Source: Epiperipatus broadwayi (Eukaryota; Onychophora; Udeonychophora; Euonychophora; Peripatidae). From it: 64,000 bases of DNA. The position numbers and the translations under genes were made by a program. Positions 12,854 to 23,700 of this stretch are shown in pieces; position 1 is the stretch's first letter, and the number at the start of each line of letters is the position of its first letter. Location of the stretch: NCBI GenBank assembly GCA_028023455.1, contig JAQFVV010013339.1, positions 1-64,000 of the forward strand, read 5' to 3'. The notes beneath the pieces are model-generated. The model saw only the letters and a list, made by a program, of their open reading frames with translations. It searched no databases and was not told where the DNA came from.

Positions 12854-12895
12854 CCAACTGATGACTGCTGGTTTAGCATGAAATACTTGTATTGG
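12854..12895 (+). ncRNA. Type I hammerhead ribozyme motif (FB-1a right arm)
   Basis: CCAA, CTGATGA, a stem II with TGCT pairing AGCA around loop GGTTT, GAAA, then ATAC and GTAT pairing as stem III around two T, an A cleavage position and TTGG closing stem I. All conserved core positions are present. The outermost stem II position is a C-U mismatch. Confidence 0.75.
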
Positions 12896-13069
12896 GGATT
12901 ATTTATCATTTCAACATATATGTGTTCAAGTGTATCAGTGTTATGAGATAGTGTGGAGAGTGGAAGGGTGTGTGAAAGTCTGTGCTCATATAACCTATAT
13001 ATTAAATATATAGACACAGGTATGTAATATGCCTGTGTGTTTCAGTTATTATATAGGTAAACTGTTATG

Positions 13070-14240
13070 CATTATAAAATGCTAAAAATATAATTAGCCA
13101 AAATGCTTAAGTTTATAGCTTTTGTACACACAGATATAATAAGTGTAAGTTAAAGAACGATCATTTCTATTTAATATTAATATATCATTTTCTGGCTTTA
13201 TATAATAATATCTGGCGAAAAATACAACGATCGATATTGACACCAAGATTTGAAAATAAAATAGCCATGTCGGTTTAGTCTGTTTGTCTATTCCCAAAAT
13301 ATAAATTCATTTCACAAATCTTATTCGAGAAAATTAACTTATGATCTTGCAAAGAAGTTTTAAATAAGCTTTTTTGCTCTAATAGAAAACGATTAGAGTT
13401 AACTTTTAATAATATGCAAACTTTTAGTCTTCCTTGCCATGTGTTCAACATAAATTTGAATAAAGTTTAAAAATAATTTAAATTTAAAAAAAAAGAAAAA
13501 AAACTTTAAAAATAGTTGTTTAATTAAAAAGTAAACAATACAATTATGTAAATTAGTTGAACTTCTTAAATACCCTATACGCATTTTTTAAAGTCGATAA
13601 CAAAGGTTGAAAATTTGGCATGCAGAAAATCGACTTATCATTGGTGATAGATATATCACATAAAAAATACATAAATCAATTTCATAATTATAATCCATTT
13701 ACTAAATTAAAATATAAAAGTTAATCAAACACGTTTACAGATGCTTGGTAAAACAAAATAATAACGCAGAACAGTTTTGTTACCTATGCCGTAGCCTGTT
13801 ACCTAGAAGCAATTCAAGTATGTTAATAGTATCTCAGTAGCCAGAATTTAGTGAAAATGTGTTAACCAATCATAGTCAATCTTACAAATGACTTCGTTGT
13901 CGACAGAATGTGTTCATGATAAACTCTCTCTATATATATATAGGGAGAGGGTGGTATGTATGGGCTTTTACATATGAACACATGCTGGATAATAATGAAT
14001 AAAAAGATAAAAATGGTTTTAATATATGTATTCAATAAAGAAAAAGAAAAATGTCCCATTAAAATATTTAAAAGTATCCAAACTCGAGAATACAAAATAA
14101 AACTGAAAATGTCGAAATAGCAATCAAACTAAATTATCACCTAAATTTTCATGAACAAATTAGCATAATTTATTTGTATAACATTTCAAAATAAGAATTT
14201 TTAAATAAATAATTATACACGGCATCTATCCTATGGTGAG
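13070..14240 (+). repeat. First copy of a diverged tandem duplication
   Basis: Landmarks in order ('tttatagcttttgta', 'ctggcg' with 'cgatcgatattgacacc', 'aattaaaaagtaaac', 'tgtgttaaccaat', 'actctctctatat') recur in the same order between 14260 and 17640. The second copy is stretched by insertions. Divergence is high, so the duplication is old. No gene is recognised within the unit. Confidence 0.7.
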
Positions 14241-15071
14241 TAATTTCATGAAGCCAATTCTGAAAACTTAAAAATGCTTACATTTATAGCCTCTGTATTA
14301 ATGTATACATACATAAGTGAAACTTAAGAAATGATAATTTTTGTTCCGCACTAAACATTCTTTCAATCGGCCTTGTAATATTTAATAATATCTGATAAAA
14401 AATATAGCTATCGACACCAGAACTGGGACTTAAATGAAATATGCCATCTTTCTTTAGCCTATTTGCTTCTTTCCCAAATGTAAAATTCGTTTCATAAATC
14501 TTATTCAACAAAATTAAGTTCAGATTTTGAAAAGCGATTTTAAATGCATTTTCTTATTCAATAATAATAAAAATAACTATTCGATTTAACTTTTATAAAT
14601 AATATGCAAATGTTAATATGCAATTTTTTCATTAGTTAATCTTCTTAGCCACGTGATTTTTTTTTTTTTTCATATGTCAAATGCGCCGACCGTGTTTAAC
14701 ATTAATTTCAATAAAGTTGAAAATTTATATAAATTACAGCAGGGGACCCCAACCCTATGCCTGCGGGTACCATGGCGCCCGCAGACCATTTTATGTGTGC
14801 CCGCCACTAACCGAACACGATAAAAAATTATTTATCTGTTACAAATAAATTTAATTTTTAAAATTTCTTATAAATTATTGTATTATATTGTAATCAAATT
14901 GAAGAGCATACTATACTTTTACAGCGTTAAAATATAAACGTTAAAATTTTATTTTTGAAATAAATATTTTTTTAAAGTCAAAAACTTCACATAAATATAT
15001 CGGAGAGACTTTCTTTTCAAAAAATTTTATTGATATACATTATATAAACTACATAAATAAAATATAAATAT

Positions 15072-15117
15072 CCAACGTTTCATCCATTTTTCAATAATAA
15101 TATGGACTTTATCAAGG
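15072..15117 (-). ncRNA. Hammerhead-like relic, left arm of the 15-kb foldback
   Basis: Minus strand: ttgataa, then AGTCC pairing with GGAT across an AT-rich loop, then GAAACGTTGG. The layout (core, stem II, GAAA, GUUGG) fits a PLE hammerhead. The core is off consensus at two conserved positions (first C and the G of GA), so it is probably inactive. Confidence 0.4.
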
Positions 15118-15497
15118 TTCTATAAAACAGAGAAAAAATAACATTAAAGATAATAAAAAATAAAAAATAGAAAATAAGAAAATAAAAAGAAAAAAATAAA
15201 TTAATAAAATAAAATAAAAACAAAAATAAAAATGAAATACCTATAAACCAAAAAAAATGGAAAAATTGTACAACATAACATCTCCTTACAAAGTGAGAAA
15301 ATTTTTAACACCAAAAAGAAAAAATATTCATATAAAAACAGTCAATTTATAGGTATTTCATATAAAAACAGTCAATTTATAGGTATTTCATTTTTATTTT
15401 TGTTTTTATTTTATTTTATTAATTTTTTTTTTTTTTTTATTTTCTTGTTTTCTATTTTTTATTATCTTTAATGTTGTTTTTTCTCTGTTTTATAGAA

Positions 15498-15543
15498 CCT
15501 TGATAAAGTCCATATTATTATTGAAAAATGGACGAAATGTTGG
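15498..15543 (+). ncRNA. Hammerhead-like relic, right arm of the 15-kb foldback
   Basis: Plus strand: ttgataa, GTCC pairing with GGAC as stem II, GAAA, then TGTTGG. Mirror of the motif at 15072-15117, with the same two core deviations. Confidence 0.4.
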
Positions 15544-15852
15544 ATATTTATATTTTATTTATGTAGTTTATATAATGTATATCAATAAAATTTTTTGAAA
15601 AGAAAGTCTCTCCGATATATTTATGTGAAGTTTTTGACTTTATAAATTTGATAATACATTTGAAAAGATAGAAAAAGAAGAAAGAAGAAGTTTAAATATT
15701 TTTTTGTATATTATGTGTATTACTATAAATTTACATTGAAAAAATAAATAGTGCCCGCCCCCTGGTTGAAAAAATAAATGGTGCCCACCAACTGGCCAGT
15801 ATTATAGAATGTGCTCTTAAGTGCAAAAAGGTTGGGGACCCCTGAATTAGAG

Positions 15853-16620
15853 TATATATAACAACAACAAAAAAAACCTTAAAAAGAGTTTTCTTCAACC
15901 GTCTCTTACGAGGCTCCTCGTAGACATCTGACGTCACTCTAACTCTACCAGTTCTTATGCTAAAAAATTCGTTTGATAGGTTTTGAATAGGTTTTTAAAA
16001 ATTCTGTAAGATGGTGCCCTCTTCCGATAAATTTTACAAGTAAAAAATAAAAAAAAACGCATTTAAACCTAAACAAAGAAAGAACATTATTTGTGATTGG
16101 TTCTTAGCATGCTCTCAGCCGAAAAAGACATTCTGATTGGCTAAAAAGAACAAAGAAACTGCCTGATTAAAGAAAATAAAGAAAAACGCTGAGATTTTCA
16201 TTTCAAATGCAATTTTAATTATTAAAAAAATATAATTTCAGAAATTAAACTAGTTTTTTAAAAAAAAAACTAAAAAAACAAAATTATTTTCGAAAAATAT
16301 TGAAGATTTTAGTAAAAATATTAAAGAAATATTTAAAAGAAATATTTACTTTTCTATAACGTAAAAGTCGACCTTTTTGTTTATATTATAGCTTTTATGT
16401 TGCCGAAATTGAACATTTTAGAATAAATAAATAGCAATTTATTTTTGAAAGAACTTTCGTTCTCTTCATAACCTGAAAAATTAGTAATATACTTTTTATA
16501 AATGTATCTGAGTTGAATTTAATATTATAGGCGAATATGTTTTAACAATAGGCTTTGTCTTCAGTTTATGAGTTGGCCAATTAAAAGATTTGATTTTTAC
16601 CTCATACAACCAATAATATA
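15853..16620. other. Unassigned stretch with promoter-like motifs
   Basis: Holds a perfect CRE palindrome TGACGTCA at 15929-15936 and two inverted CCAAT boxes (gattgg) near 16095 and 16135. No transcript or gene is visible, so these may be chance matches or come from an old transposon. Confidence 0.3.
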
Positions 16621-16924
16621 ATTAGCGGTTAAAAGGTTAATTAAAAAGTAAACTGATAATATAATGTAAATTGGTTGAAGTTTTTACGTATTTCTGAGTG
16701 CATTTTTTAAATTCAAAGGATAAGGATTAAATAAAGATTCACTCAAAGGAAACACTTTTATCATTTATAATGTGTCGCTTAAAATATATAGAATATTTTC
16801 ATAACTATAATAAACTTACAAATATAAATATTAATAAAACATATTTACAACTGCTAGATATACTTGGGGAAAAAAAAACCCGCAGATCTATTAATTTGTC
16901 ACTTATGCTTTAAGAAATAGGTTA

Positions 16925-17215
16925 ACTTTGAACATTCGATCATCAGATTTTCAATGAAATGGAAGGCTGAAGAGTTATGGATTGGAGTAGTTTGAAGTCT
17001 ATCCATTAAAGTAGGAAGATTGGCTATTTTAATATAAATCTGAGTACTGATTATATATATGGGTGGAGATAGTAATCTGGACCAACTGATGAGTCCTGGT
17101 TTAGTACGAAATACGTATATTGGTGATTATTTTTTCAACATGTGTGTGATCAGGCTGGTCAGCAATATGAGATGGCACGGAGAGTTGAGGATCGTGTGAA
17201 AGTCTGAGTTCAAAT
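16925..17215 (+). mobile_element. FB-1b: single right arm of the FB-1 foldback family
   Basis: The sequence follows the right arm of FB-1a in order: 'cagattttcaat', 'ggactg' region, 'atattaatctgagtactg' region, the hammerhead motif and 'gatggcacggagagtt'. The inverted partner arm is missing. It lies inside the second copy of the tandem duplication and not in the first, so it inserted afterwards. Confidence 0.75.
17081..17124 (+). ncRNA. Type I hammerhead ribozyme motif (FB-1b), best-preserved core
   Basis: Stem I ACCAA pairs with TTGGT at the other end (5 bp). The core CTGATGA and GAAA are exact. Stem II has the expected G-C first pair, one internal mismatch and loop GGTTT. Stem III is the self-complementary ATACGTAT, followed by A as the cleavage position. 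This is the window's only FB-1 copy with an exact core, an outer G-C pair in stem II and an intact palindromic stem III. Confidence 0.8.
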
Positions 17216-17823
17216 CCTACATACCTTAGCTAAGTTAATTAACTTTGCTGCTGAAATTTAGTCCAATGTGTTAACCAATGAAATGTCAGTTTTACTAATC
17301 ACATTGTGATGATGTAGTGACGTTAGAACTCTCTCTATATAGAGAAGGGCTGGTGTTTATGGTATTTTATTTTTTGTTTCCGCATTTACATATGACTACA
17401 CACAAAATATTGTTTCAACTGGAAAGTAAAAAAAAATAAAAAATGGGCTTAAAAAAATTAGAAAGCAATTAAAAATAAGAATCGTTTTATTTTAAAAGAG
17501 AAATTCCTCAAATGCAAATAAAACTAAAAAATTTAATCCATGATAAAAATATTGTTAAAAATAAAAAATGAGAAGCACAAATTCTTTTTTCAGCTAATCT
17601 AAACATTCAATTTCACTTATAAACCTATGATTGTTTGCGAACCCACTAAACATCGCATAAAGTTTATCATTTGTTTATTTGTTCACAATGCTGCAGCTGG
17701 TTTGAGAATGAGATATAAGGAATATATATATCATCATCATCATCATCAACCATTATCAATCCACTGCAGGATGAAGGTCTCTCCAAGTTTAATCCATCTT
17801 CTCCAATCTTTAGCTTCTCTTCT

Positions 17824-18432
17824 CTACAACACCCCTGCACATTTGCTTACTTCATCCATCCATCTCACATGTGGTCTCTTTCTGGGTCTTTTACAATCTC
17901 TTGGAATCCAGTTTAAAATTTCAATTGTCCATCTATTATCATCTCTTCTAGCAATATGTCCAGCCCAACTCCATTTCAATCTTTTCATTTTTTCAATAAG
18001 GTCAGTAACACCTGTTTGTTGTCTTACCCATACATTGCGTATTCTATCTCTTCTTGTTACTCCCAACATACATCTCTCCATACTCCTTTGAGTGGTCTGA
18101 AGTCTCTGTATTGCTCTTCTATTAAGTCCCCAAGTCTCAGATCCATAAGTAAGAACTGGTAAAACACATTTGTTAAAAACCATCCTTTTCAAACACATAG
18201 GCATATTTCCTTTTAGTATCAAGTTATTTCTACCAAAAGCACTCCAACCAAGTTTAATTCTATGATTAATTTCCCCCATTATGTTTCCATCTGTATTAAT
18301 AATCTGACCAAGGTATTTGTAACTGTTAACTTCTTCTAATTCTTCATAATCAATCTTTATTTTCATATTTTGAGCAAATCGATTAAACATTACTTTAGTC
18401 TTTTTAACATTTATCTTTAATCCTACTTTCAT
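17824..18432 (-). pseudogene. LINE polyprotein, C-terminal part after second frameshift
   Basis: Continues the reverse transcriptase after the FADD box with VGLKINVKKTKVM, then EVNSYKYLGQIIN and LKWSWAGHIARRDDN followed by RPHVRWMDE. The order matches the 6.3 kb copy. The frame is joined to the upstream part only if a one-base shift near 18425 is undone, so the protein cannot be made as it stands. Confidence 0.88.
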
Positions 18433-18665
18433 CTGCTAACTCCTGCAACATTTCCTGCAGCTCTGAAGCATTATTTGCAAAAACAACTACATCATCTGCA
18501 AAATCTAAATGACTTAAATACTCTCCATTTACTTTCACTCCTTTAGTTTCCCATTTTAATCCACAAAATACTTCTTGCAGCACTGCTGTAAAGAGTTTTG
18601 GAGATATGGAGTCACCTTGTCTTACACCTTTCTCAATGTTGATTTTTCCAGTATCATTATGTAAT

Positions 18666-20693
18666 CTAATTGTTGCTGTTGCATTTTTTATAAATATTCT
18701 TTAAAATATGACAATATCCTGGATCTATACCTTGATGATCCAATGCTTTAATCACTGAAGAAATGTGTATAGAATCGAATGCCTTTTCATAATCTACAAA
18801 TCCAAAACATAATGACAACTCATATTCGTTTGTCCTTTCTATGACTTCTCTCAATACCTGGATATGATCTATTGTACTAAAACCACTTTTAAATCCAGCT
18901 TGTTCTCTTGGTTGGTGGGAATCCAAAGTTCTCTGTAGACGAGTTGTAATTATCTTGGTAAAAATTTTATATAAAACTGATAAAAGGCTGATAGGTCTGT
19001 AATTTCTAATATCTTCTTTATCACCTTTTTTAAATATTAATATTATTACTGCATTCTTCCAATCTTCTGGTATATCTTTATCATTTAGACATTTGGTATA
19101 TAACTTTGCTAAAATTGTTTCTATTTCTTCACCTGCTTCTTTTAATATATCAATTATAATTCCATCATTTCCTGGAGCCTTTCCTTTCTTCATACACTTA
19201 ATTACATGTCTCACTTCTTCATTTAAAATTCTGGGCAATTCAGAAGATGTAATAGATATAGGAGATACTTGTTCTTTATTACTATATAATTCTTGATAAA
19301 AACCTTCTACCAATTTCATGATGTCATCTCTCTTATTAGTAATAATTCCATCTTTTTTTCTTATTGCAGATATAAATTTCCTACCAACACCAAAATGTTG
19401 TTTAACATTTTTGAGACTTTTATTTTCTTCTACAGCTTTCCTTGCTATTTCACAGTTATACTTTCTTATATCATTTTCAACTCTTTTCCGTACCATTTTG
19501 CAAAATTCGAGATATTCAATTCTTTTTAATACATCATTTTTGTATATCTTCATATTCCTTCTTTTCTTCATAAATTCTCTAGTCTCAGTAGAAATTTTAT
19601 TAGTCAATTGCTGCTTTTTTCTACCAGCTATGTTTGTTGCAGTTTTTAAAAGTGTATCAGTTATTTTCATATTGATTTCATTCAAATCTGAATCATGTTC
19701 AAAATCTCCTAACACTTGAAACCTATTTGTAAGTTCTAATTTAAATTCATTAGAATGTTTCTGAAGATTAGGAATATCAACTGTAAATATTGTTTTTCTT
19801 AATAATTTTTGTCTCTCTAGTTTTACATTAACACGTAACTTACACCTTACTAATCGATGATCACTTCCTGTGTTAAATTTATTAAGAACATTACAATCTT
19901 GAAATATGTATTTCCTGTTAGTCAAAATATAATCCAATTCTGCTGTACCTTCATTTGGATGCTTCCATGTCCATTTCCTTTTAACATTTTTCTCAAAAAA
20001 TAAATTCATAATATAAAGTTTTTCTTTTTCTGCAAACTCCACAAGTCTATGTCCTCTCTCATTTCTATTACCATAACCAAAATTACCTACAGCAATTTCA
20101 TCTTTCATTTGTCTACCAATTCTAGCATTAAAGTCTCCCATAACAATTTTAAAATGTTTACTCTGATCAAAAGCCTTTTGTACATCCATATAAAAATCTT
20201 CTACTACTTCATCACTATGAGAACTTGTTGGGGCATAAACCTGAATTATCTGCATTTGGTATCTGCTATTAAGTTGTATAACTAATCTTGCCACTCTGTC
20301 CGATACACCATCAATCTCCACAATATTGTTCTTCCACTTTTTATTTATAATGAATCCTACTCCTCTTGTATTTCCAATATGTGTGCCTTTATAATAGAGT
20401 ATATGCCAACTTTTTAAATCAATTGTTTCTTCTCCTTTTCTTCTAACTTCACAAAGTCCAATAATGTCCCATTTAATATAAGACAGTTCTTCTTCTAATT
20501 CTTGCAATCTTCCTTCACTTGAAAGTGATCTGCAGTTGTAAGTACCTAAATAAAAAGTCGTCATCAAATGGCAGCCTGGGTCCGCAATCAGGGGATTCTT
20601 AGCACCCTCCGCCTTCGGCCACCAACCGCTGCCTTGGTTGGTGACTTTACAGCCTCCTGGGAATAAGGGCCATGCTTTATTTTTGTCTGTCAT
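18666..20693 (-). pseudogene. LINE polyprotein, endonuclease and first part of reverse transcriptase
   Basis: 675 codons from an ATG at 20693. The first 45 residues are a lead with KAWPLFPGGC and GSGWWPKAEGAKNP, often seen at the start of this LINE family. The endonuclease follows at about residues 47-300: TYNCRSLSS, GLCEVRRK, YAPTSSHSD, MGDFNARIG, LDYILTNRK and SDHRLV carry its metal-binding and catalytic residues. The reverse transcriptase starts near residue 490: KAPGNDGI, NYRPISLLS, QAGFKSGFSTIDHI and FVDYEKAFD (catalytic aspartate of motif A). The frame ends at 18666 after NIYKK because one base was lost or gained in an A-run. The next frame continues with TIRLHNDTG, RQGDSISPKLF and LDFADDVVVF, where FADD is the catalytic box. 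Confidence 0.92.
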
Positions 20694-20700
20694 AATTGTA

Positions 20701-23700
20701 TATATGTATTGGAAAAATATTTATCATTTACACAAACATTCATTCTGCCTTATCAGGCACTGAGAAGAAAGACCATGGTGTTTCTTGATCTTAAACTCAG
20801 AGGTAAAAAGCCAATAAACTCACCACGCTGGCTAATGCGTGTTGGTGAGCAGCCCATCCATGTTCGTATACTATATGAATAATCACATAGTAATAACAGC
20901 TGCAACGACAAGTACGTATGGAGTGGACATTAGGAATTTGCCCTGCTCGGTTCCTTTAAGGCCTCCAAGAGGAATCAAAGTGTCTCCTTTCAGTTAATAG
21001 CAAACTCCTTTATTGGATATTATATATTTTTAGGTAAAAAACGTACAGCCAACCGCTATTTATTTAAACAAAATTATTGATTTATAATATTATTCTTTTC
21101 AATGATTTAAATAAGATTAAATTAATGCAATGGACAGAAAGATTTGAAAATAATGCAAGGAGTATCCATTAAGAGAAAACTCACGATGTTATTTTAATTT
21201 AAAACCAATGCCCGCGCGGAACTGTTTTGGAATTCCATGTCATTAGAGACCTCACAAGCATCAAATTACCTTTGCTACAAATTCGAATGATACATTCTTA
21301 TCCTACTGGCAATTTATACAAGGTGGGACACTTCTTTTTTTGTAGTATAGCTATTAGTCAGCATTAGAAAATACGATTCGCGACGTCTTTTGTGTTGTAT
21401 ATTACACTTGTCAGAATACATAATTTAACTAACTTATATAAACAAATGCATGCAAACTTACCCATGTTTCGAAGATTTGAAACATTAATTAATAATTAAA
21501 ACAAATTATAACAAAATTTTCATTAGACAATTAAAAACATGCGAACTTCCTTAGTACGATCACTTTTATTCAATATTTTTTATGATCAAATATTTGAATA
21601 CAGACGGAAGTCGCATATTTAAAAAAATTAAAATAAATCGATTTCAAATTAGAACATTTAATTGTTTAGGAATTATATTAAACTTTCAAATATTTTTCGC
21701 ATTTAGTTAAAATTATAAATATTTAAATTGGAGATTGTATTAACATTCTATAAAAAGGACAATGACCCTTATAGTTTGATAAATTGTATTCAAATAGTTC
21801 ATTAATTAATGAATGAACGAAATACTATATGTATAATGGAAAGGAGTCAGACGGCACACTTTCTGTTTCGTAGATTATTTATGATATTAGGGGAATTCAT
21901 TATTTAAATTTCTTAAATTGTTTCTAAGATAAAGGCCTGATATTATCAAAGAACAAATAATAAGCGCGAAATTCATTACTTTATCAGCTGGTAACAATTA
22001 TTAGCGTCATTGATAACAAACAAAACATTTCTATGGAGGCTTAAAAAGAGTTCCATCTGTAAAGACCATGTGCAGTCGAGTAATCTATTATTATAATTAC
22101 AATTTAAAATATCGCGCTATATAAATAAAATACTTATTACATAAGTGTAAGTTTTCATTTAATAATGATGTATTGCAAATTGTGATAATTTCACAGGCAT
22201 CGTTAACAAAACTCATATTATAAGTAATTTAAAGTGATTAGGTAAATCTTCACGCTCTCAGTTCAGATTTGCCTATACATATAGTCTGGGTGAAAAAGAT
22301 AGAAGAATTCATTCTATCTTTTAAAAATACTTTATCTTGTGTTTGGAAAGGAGAGTGAGTATTCATTTAAAAAGCATTCCATCTGTAAAGCTCATGTGCA
22401 GTCGAGTAATCTACTATTATAATTACAATTTAATTAATTAAACATTACACATATAAGTGAAAGTACTATGGTTCAAGAGTAAGCCATATTAATGATGATA
22501 TTGTTATTAAACTACCAACAAAATGTTAAACTTTATTCAGTTTTATTAGAAGCCAAATTTTATAAAATAATTTTACAAGTTTCCTTTCTGCTCTTTAATG
22601 ATCCTTTTTCATTATGAGGTCAGACTGTTAATGTGGCTGCTTACTTCAGAGACAGCGTGGTAGTTTTGCAGTTTTAGAAACTCTTCTTCAGCTATTTTAA
22701 TTGATATTAATTAAGTTGTTTTTTTTAAAAAAAAAAACGATAAAACTGATGATCTAGGGAATGTTGATTTATTAATTGAAAACATAAGCCTAAAGAGGTA
22801 AGTATCTTCCAGACAGGCAGAAAACTTCAAAATCCTTTAGTTTATTCCATGGAAAAAATACAGCCTCCAAGGCACTGATGGGGATTTTATCGTTTTGAAA
22901 AAAATAGAAATGAATAAAGTTGACTGAAATGTTACCAAAGAACCTGTGACAGTGAGATGACCATGCCTTATGACACTGACCATGCATCATATTAGTATAT
23001 ATCATTATGGAGGCTGTGTTAGGATATTTTGAGATATTCTAAAAATTATAAAGCAGAATTTGATAGGTTTATCAGAGATGAACATTTTATTTATTCAAAT
23101 TTCTTGATTTTCTGAAGACTGTTTTCCTGAAAACTGTTAAAAGATGTTTTTACATTCTTTGTTCTTAATGCAAAGTCATCTTTTCAATACAGTCCTTAGA
23201 TGATTTTTTAAAGAATATTTTACATTACAACATAATCTTGAACCGACATCTTTATAATTTGAACACCTGACTATATATTAATGATATTTTCATTCTGTCA
23301 CTTGGGTGCTAGAACATCACTAGAACACCCATGGAAATGCTAGTACAACTTAATTAGGAACTTGAATATCACACCTGAGCATCTGGCATCTAATTTATTT
23401 ATATATTAATGTTGTACTCATACTGTCACTTTGGTGCTCCAATATCACTAAAACATTAATTGAAATGCTAAGTGCCAATCTATCAATCAGCTACTCCAAC
23501 ATATGAACATAATCTTAAAACAAATCTGGAGCACATATGATGAATGTAAGTAATCAAACCTACTACATTGCATGCTAAGAACTGTAACTGAAAAGTCTGA
23601 TCACATCACAACAAACAAAATTAATGATATAACATGAAATTGTTATGATCTAATCTGGTCATGGCCAGGGTACACCGTGAAGACCCATCGTAGCAGTATG

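Larger units (their letters stand above)
12168..13046. mobile_element. FB-1a: foldback element with a hammerhead motif in each arm
   Basis: The left arm (12168 to about 12550) and right arm (about 12570-12997) are reverse complements of each other over several hundred bases, centred near 12565. Both arms contain the same landmarks: a gagcacagactttc end, a hammerhead-like motif, and an inner 'gacctaaggtcaa' and 'gggatgggcagacatct'. The right arm continues past the arm end to 'gcctgtgtgtttcagt' at 13031-13046, and a near-identical segment sits at its inner start (12554-12576). The unit, about 477 bp, therefore begins and ends with the same 15-20 bases. There is no coding sequence. The element is non-autonomous; what moves it is unknown, with a PLE reverse transcriptase the best guess. 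Confidence 0.85.
14975..15641. mobile_element. Foldback nested in the hAT element, with Penelope-style hammerhead relics
   Basis: Arms 14975-15247 and 15376-15641 are reverse complements, separated by about 130 bp that contain a 30-bp direct duplication (ttcatataaaaacag...). Each arm holds a segment resembling the hammerhead of PLE terminal repeats. PLEs are known to have terminal repeats that can be inverted, so this pair may be two inverted PLE terminal repeats without a coding body. Confidence 0.75.
14740..15844. mobile_element. Non-autonomous hAT element with 8-bp target duplication
   Basis: The element begins CAGGGGACCCCAACC at 14740 and ends with the inverted form GGTTGGGGACCCCTG at 15830-15844; the ends differ by one base. 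It is flanked by aattacag (14732-14739) and aattagag (15845-15852), an 8-bp target duplication with one difference. CAGGGGTCCCCAACC-like ends plus 8-bp duplications are the established signature of hAT-superfamily transposons. No transposase frame remains. The subterminal parts (14745-14970 and 15643-15830) hold gtgcccgcc motifs. The middle has been taken over by a foldback (14975-15641). Confidence 0.85.
14260..17640 (+). repeat. Second copy of the tandem duplication, interrupted by insertions
   Basis: Counterpart of 13070-14240. Its beginning (14260-14720) matches 13080-13620, and its end (16630-17350) matches 13520-13945. In between lie the hAT element (14740-15844), an unassigned stretch (15853-16620) and the foldback half-copy at 16925. 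The insertions missing from the first copy date them after the duplication. Confidence 0.65.
17727..20700 (-). mobile_element. Nearly full-length RTE/CFDP2-like LINE
   Basis: Minus-strand non-LTR retrotransposon with an N-terminal apurinic endonuclease, a reverse transcriptase and the typical C-terminal region, ending in a TGA repeat (seen as tcatcatcatcatcatcaac at 17729-17750). It is about 2.97 kb. Two single-base frameshifts separate three open pieces: one near 18690 in an A-run, one near 18425. It has very few other lesions, so it inserted fairly recently. Fragments of the same family lie at 6.3 and 11.8 kb. Confidence 0.92.

Noticed and set aside
12168-13046. FB-1 as a classical TIR DNA transposon (MITE)
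   Set aside because: Target duplications of related copies are 10 and 15 bp, not one length, and the units carry hammerheads, which fits retroelements better.
15929-15936. CRE palindrome as a promoter call
   Set aside because: One 8-bp match without a gene nearby is weak; noted only inside the unassigned stretch.
15731-15937. 68-codon minus frame across the hAT right end
   Set aside because: It runs across the transposon boundary and the target duplication, so it is not an ancestral gene.
19093-20285. Several plus-strand frames of 60-133 codons
   Set aside because: Antisense shadows of the LINE polyprotein; hydrophobic composition comes from the AT-rich reverse strand.
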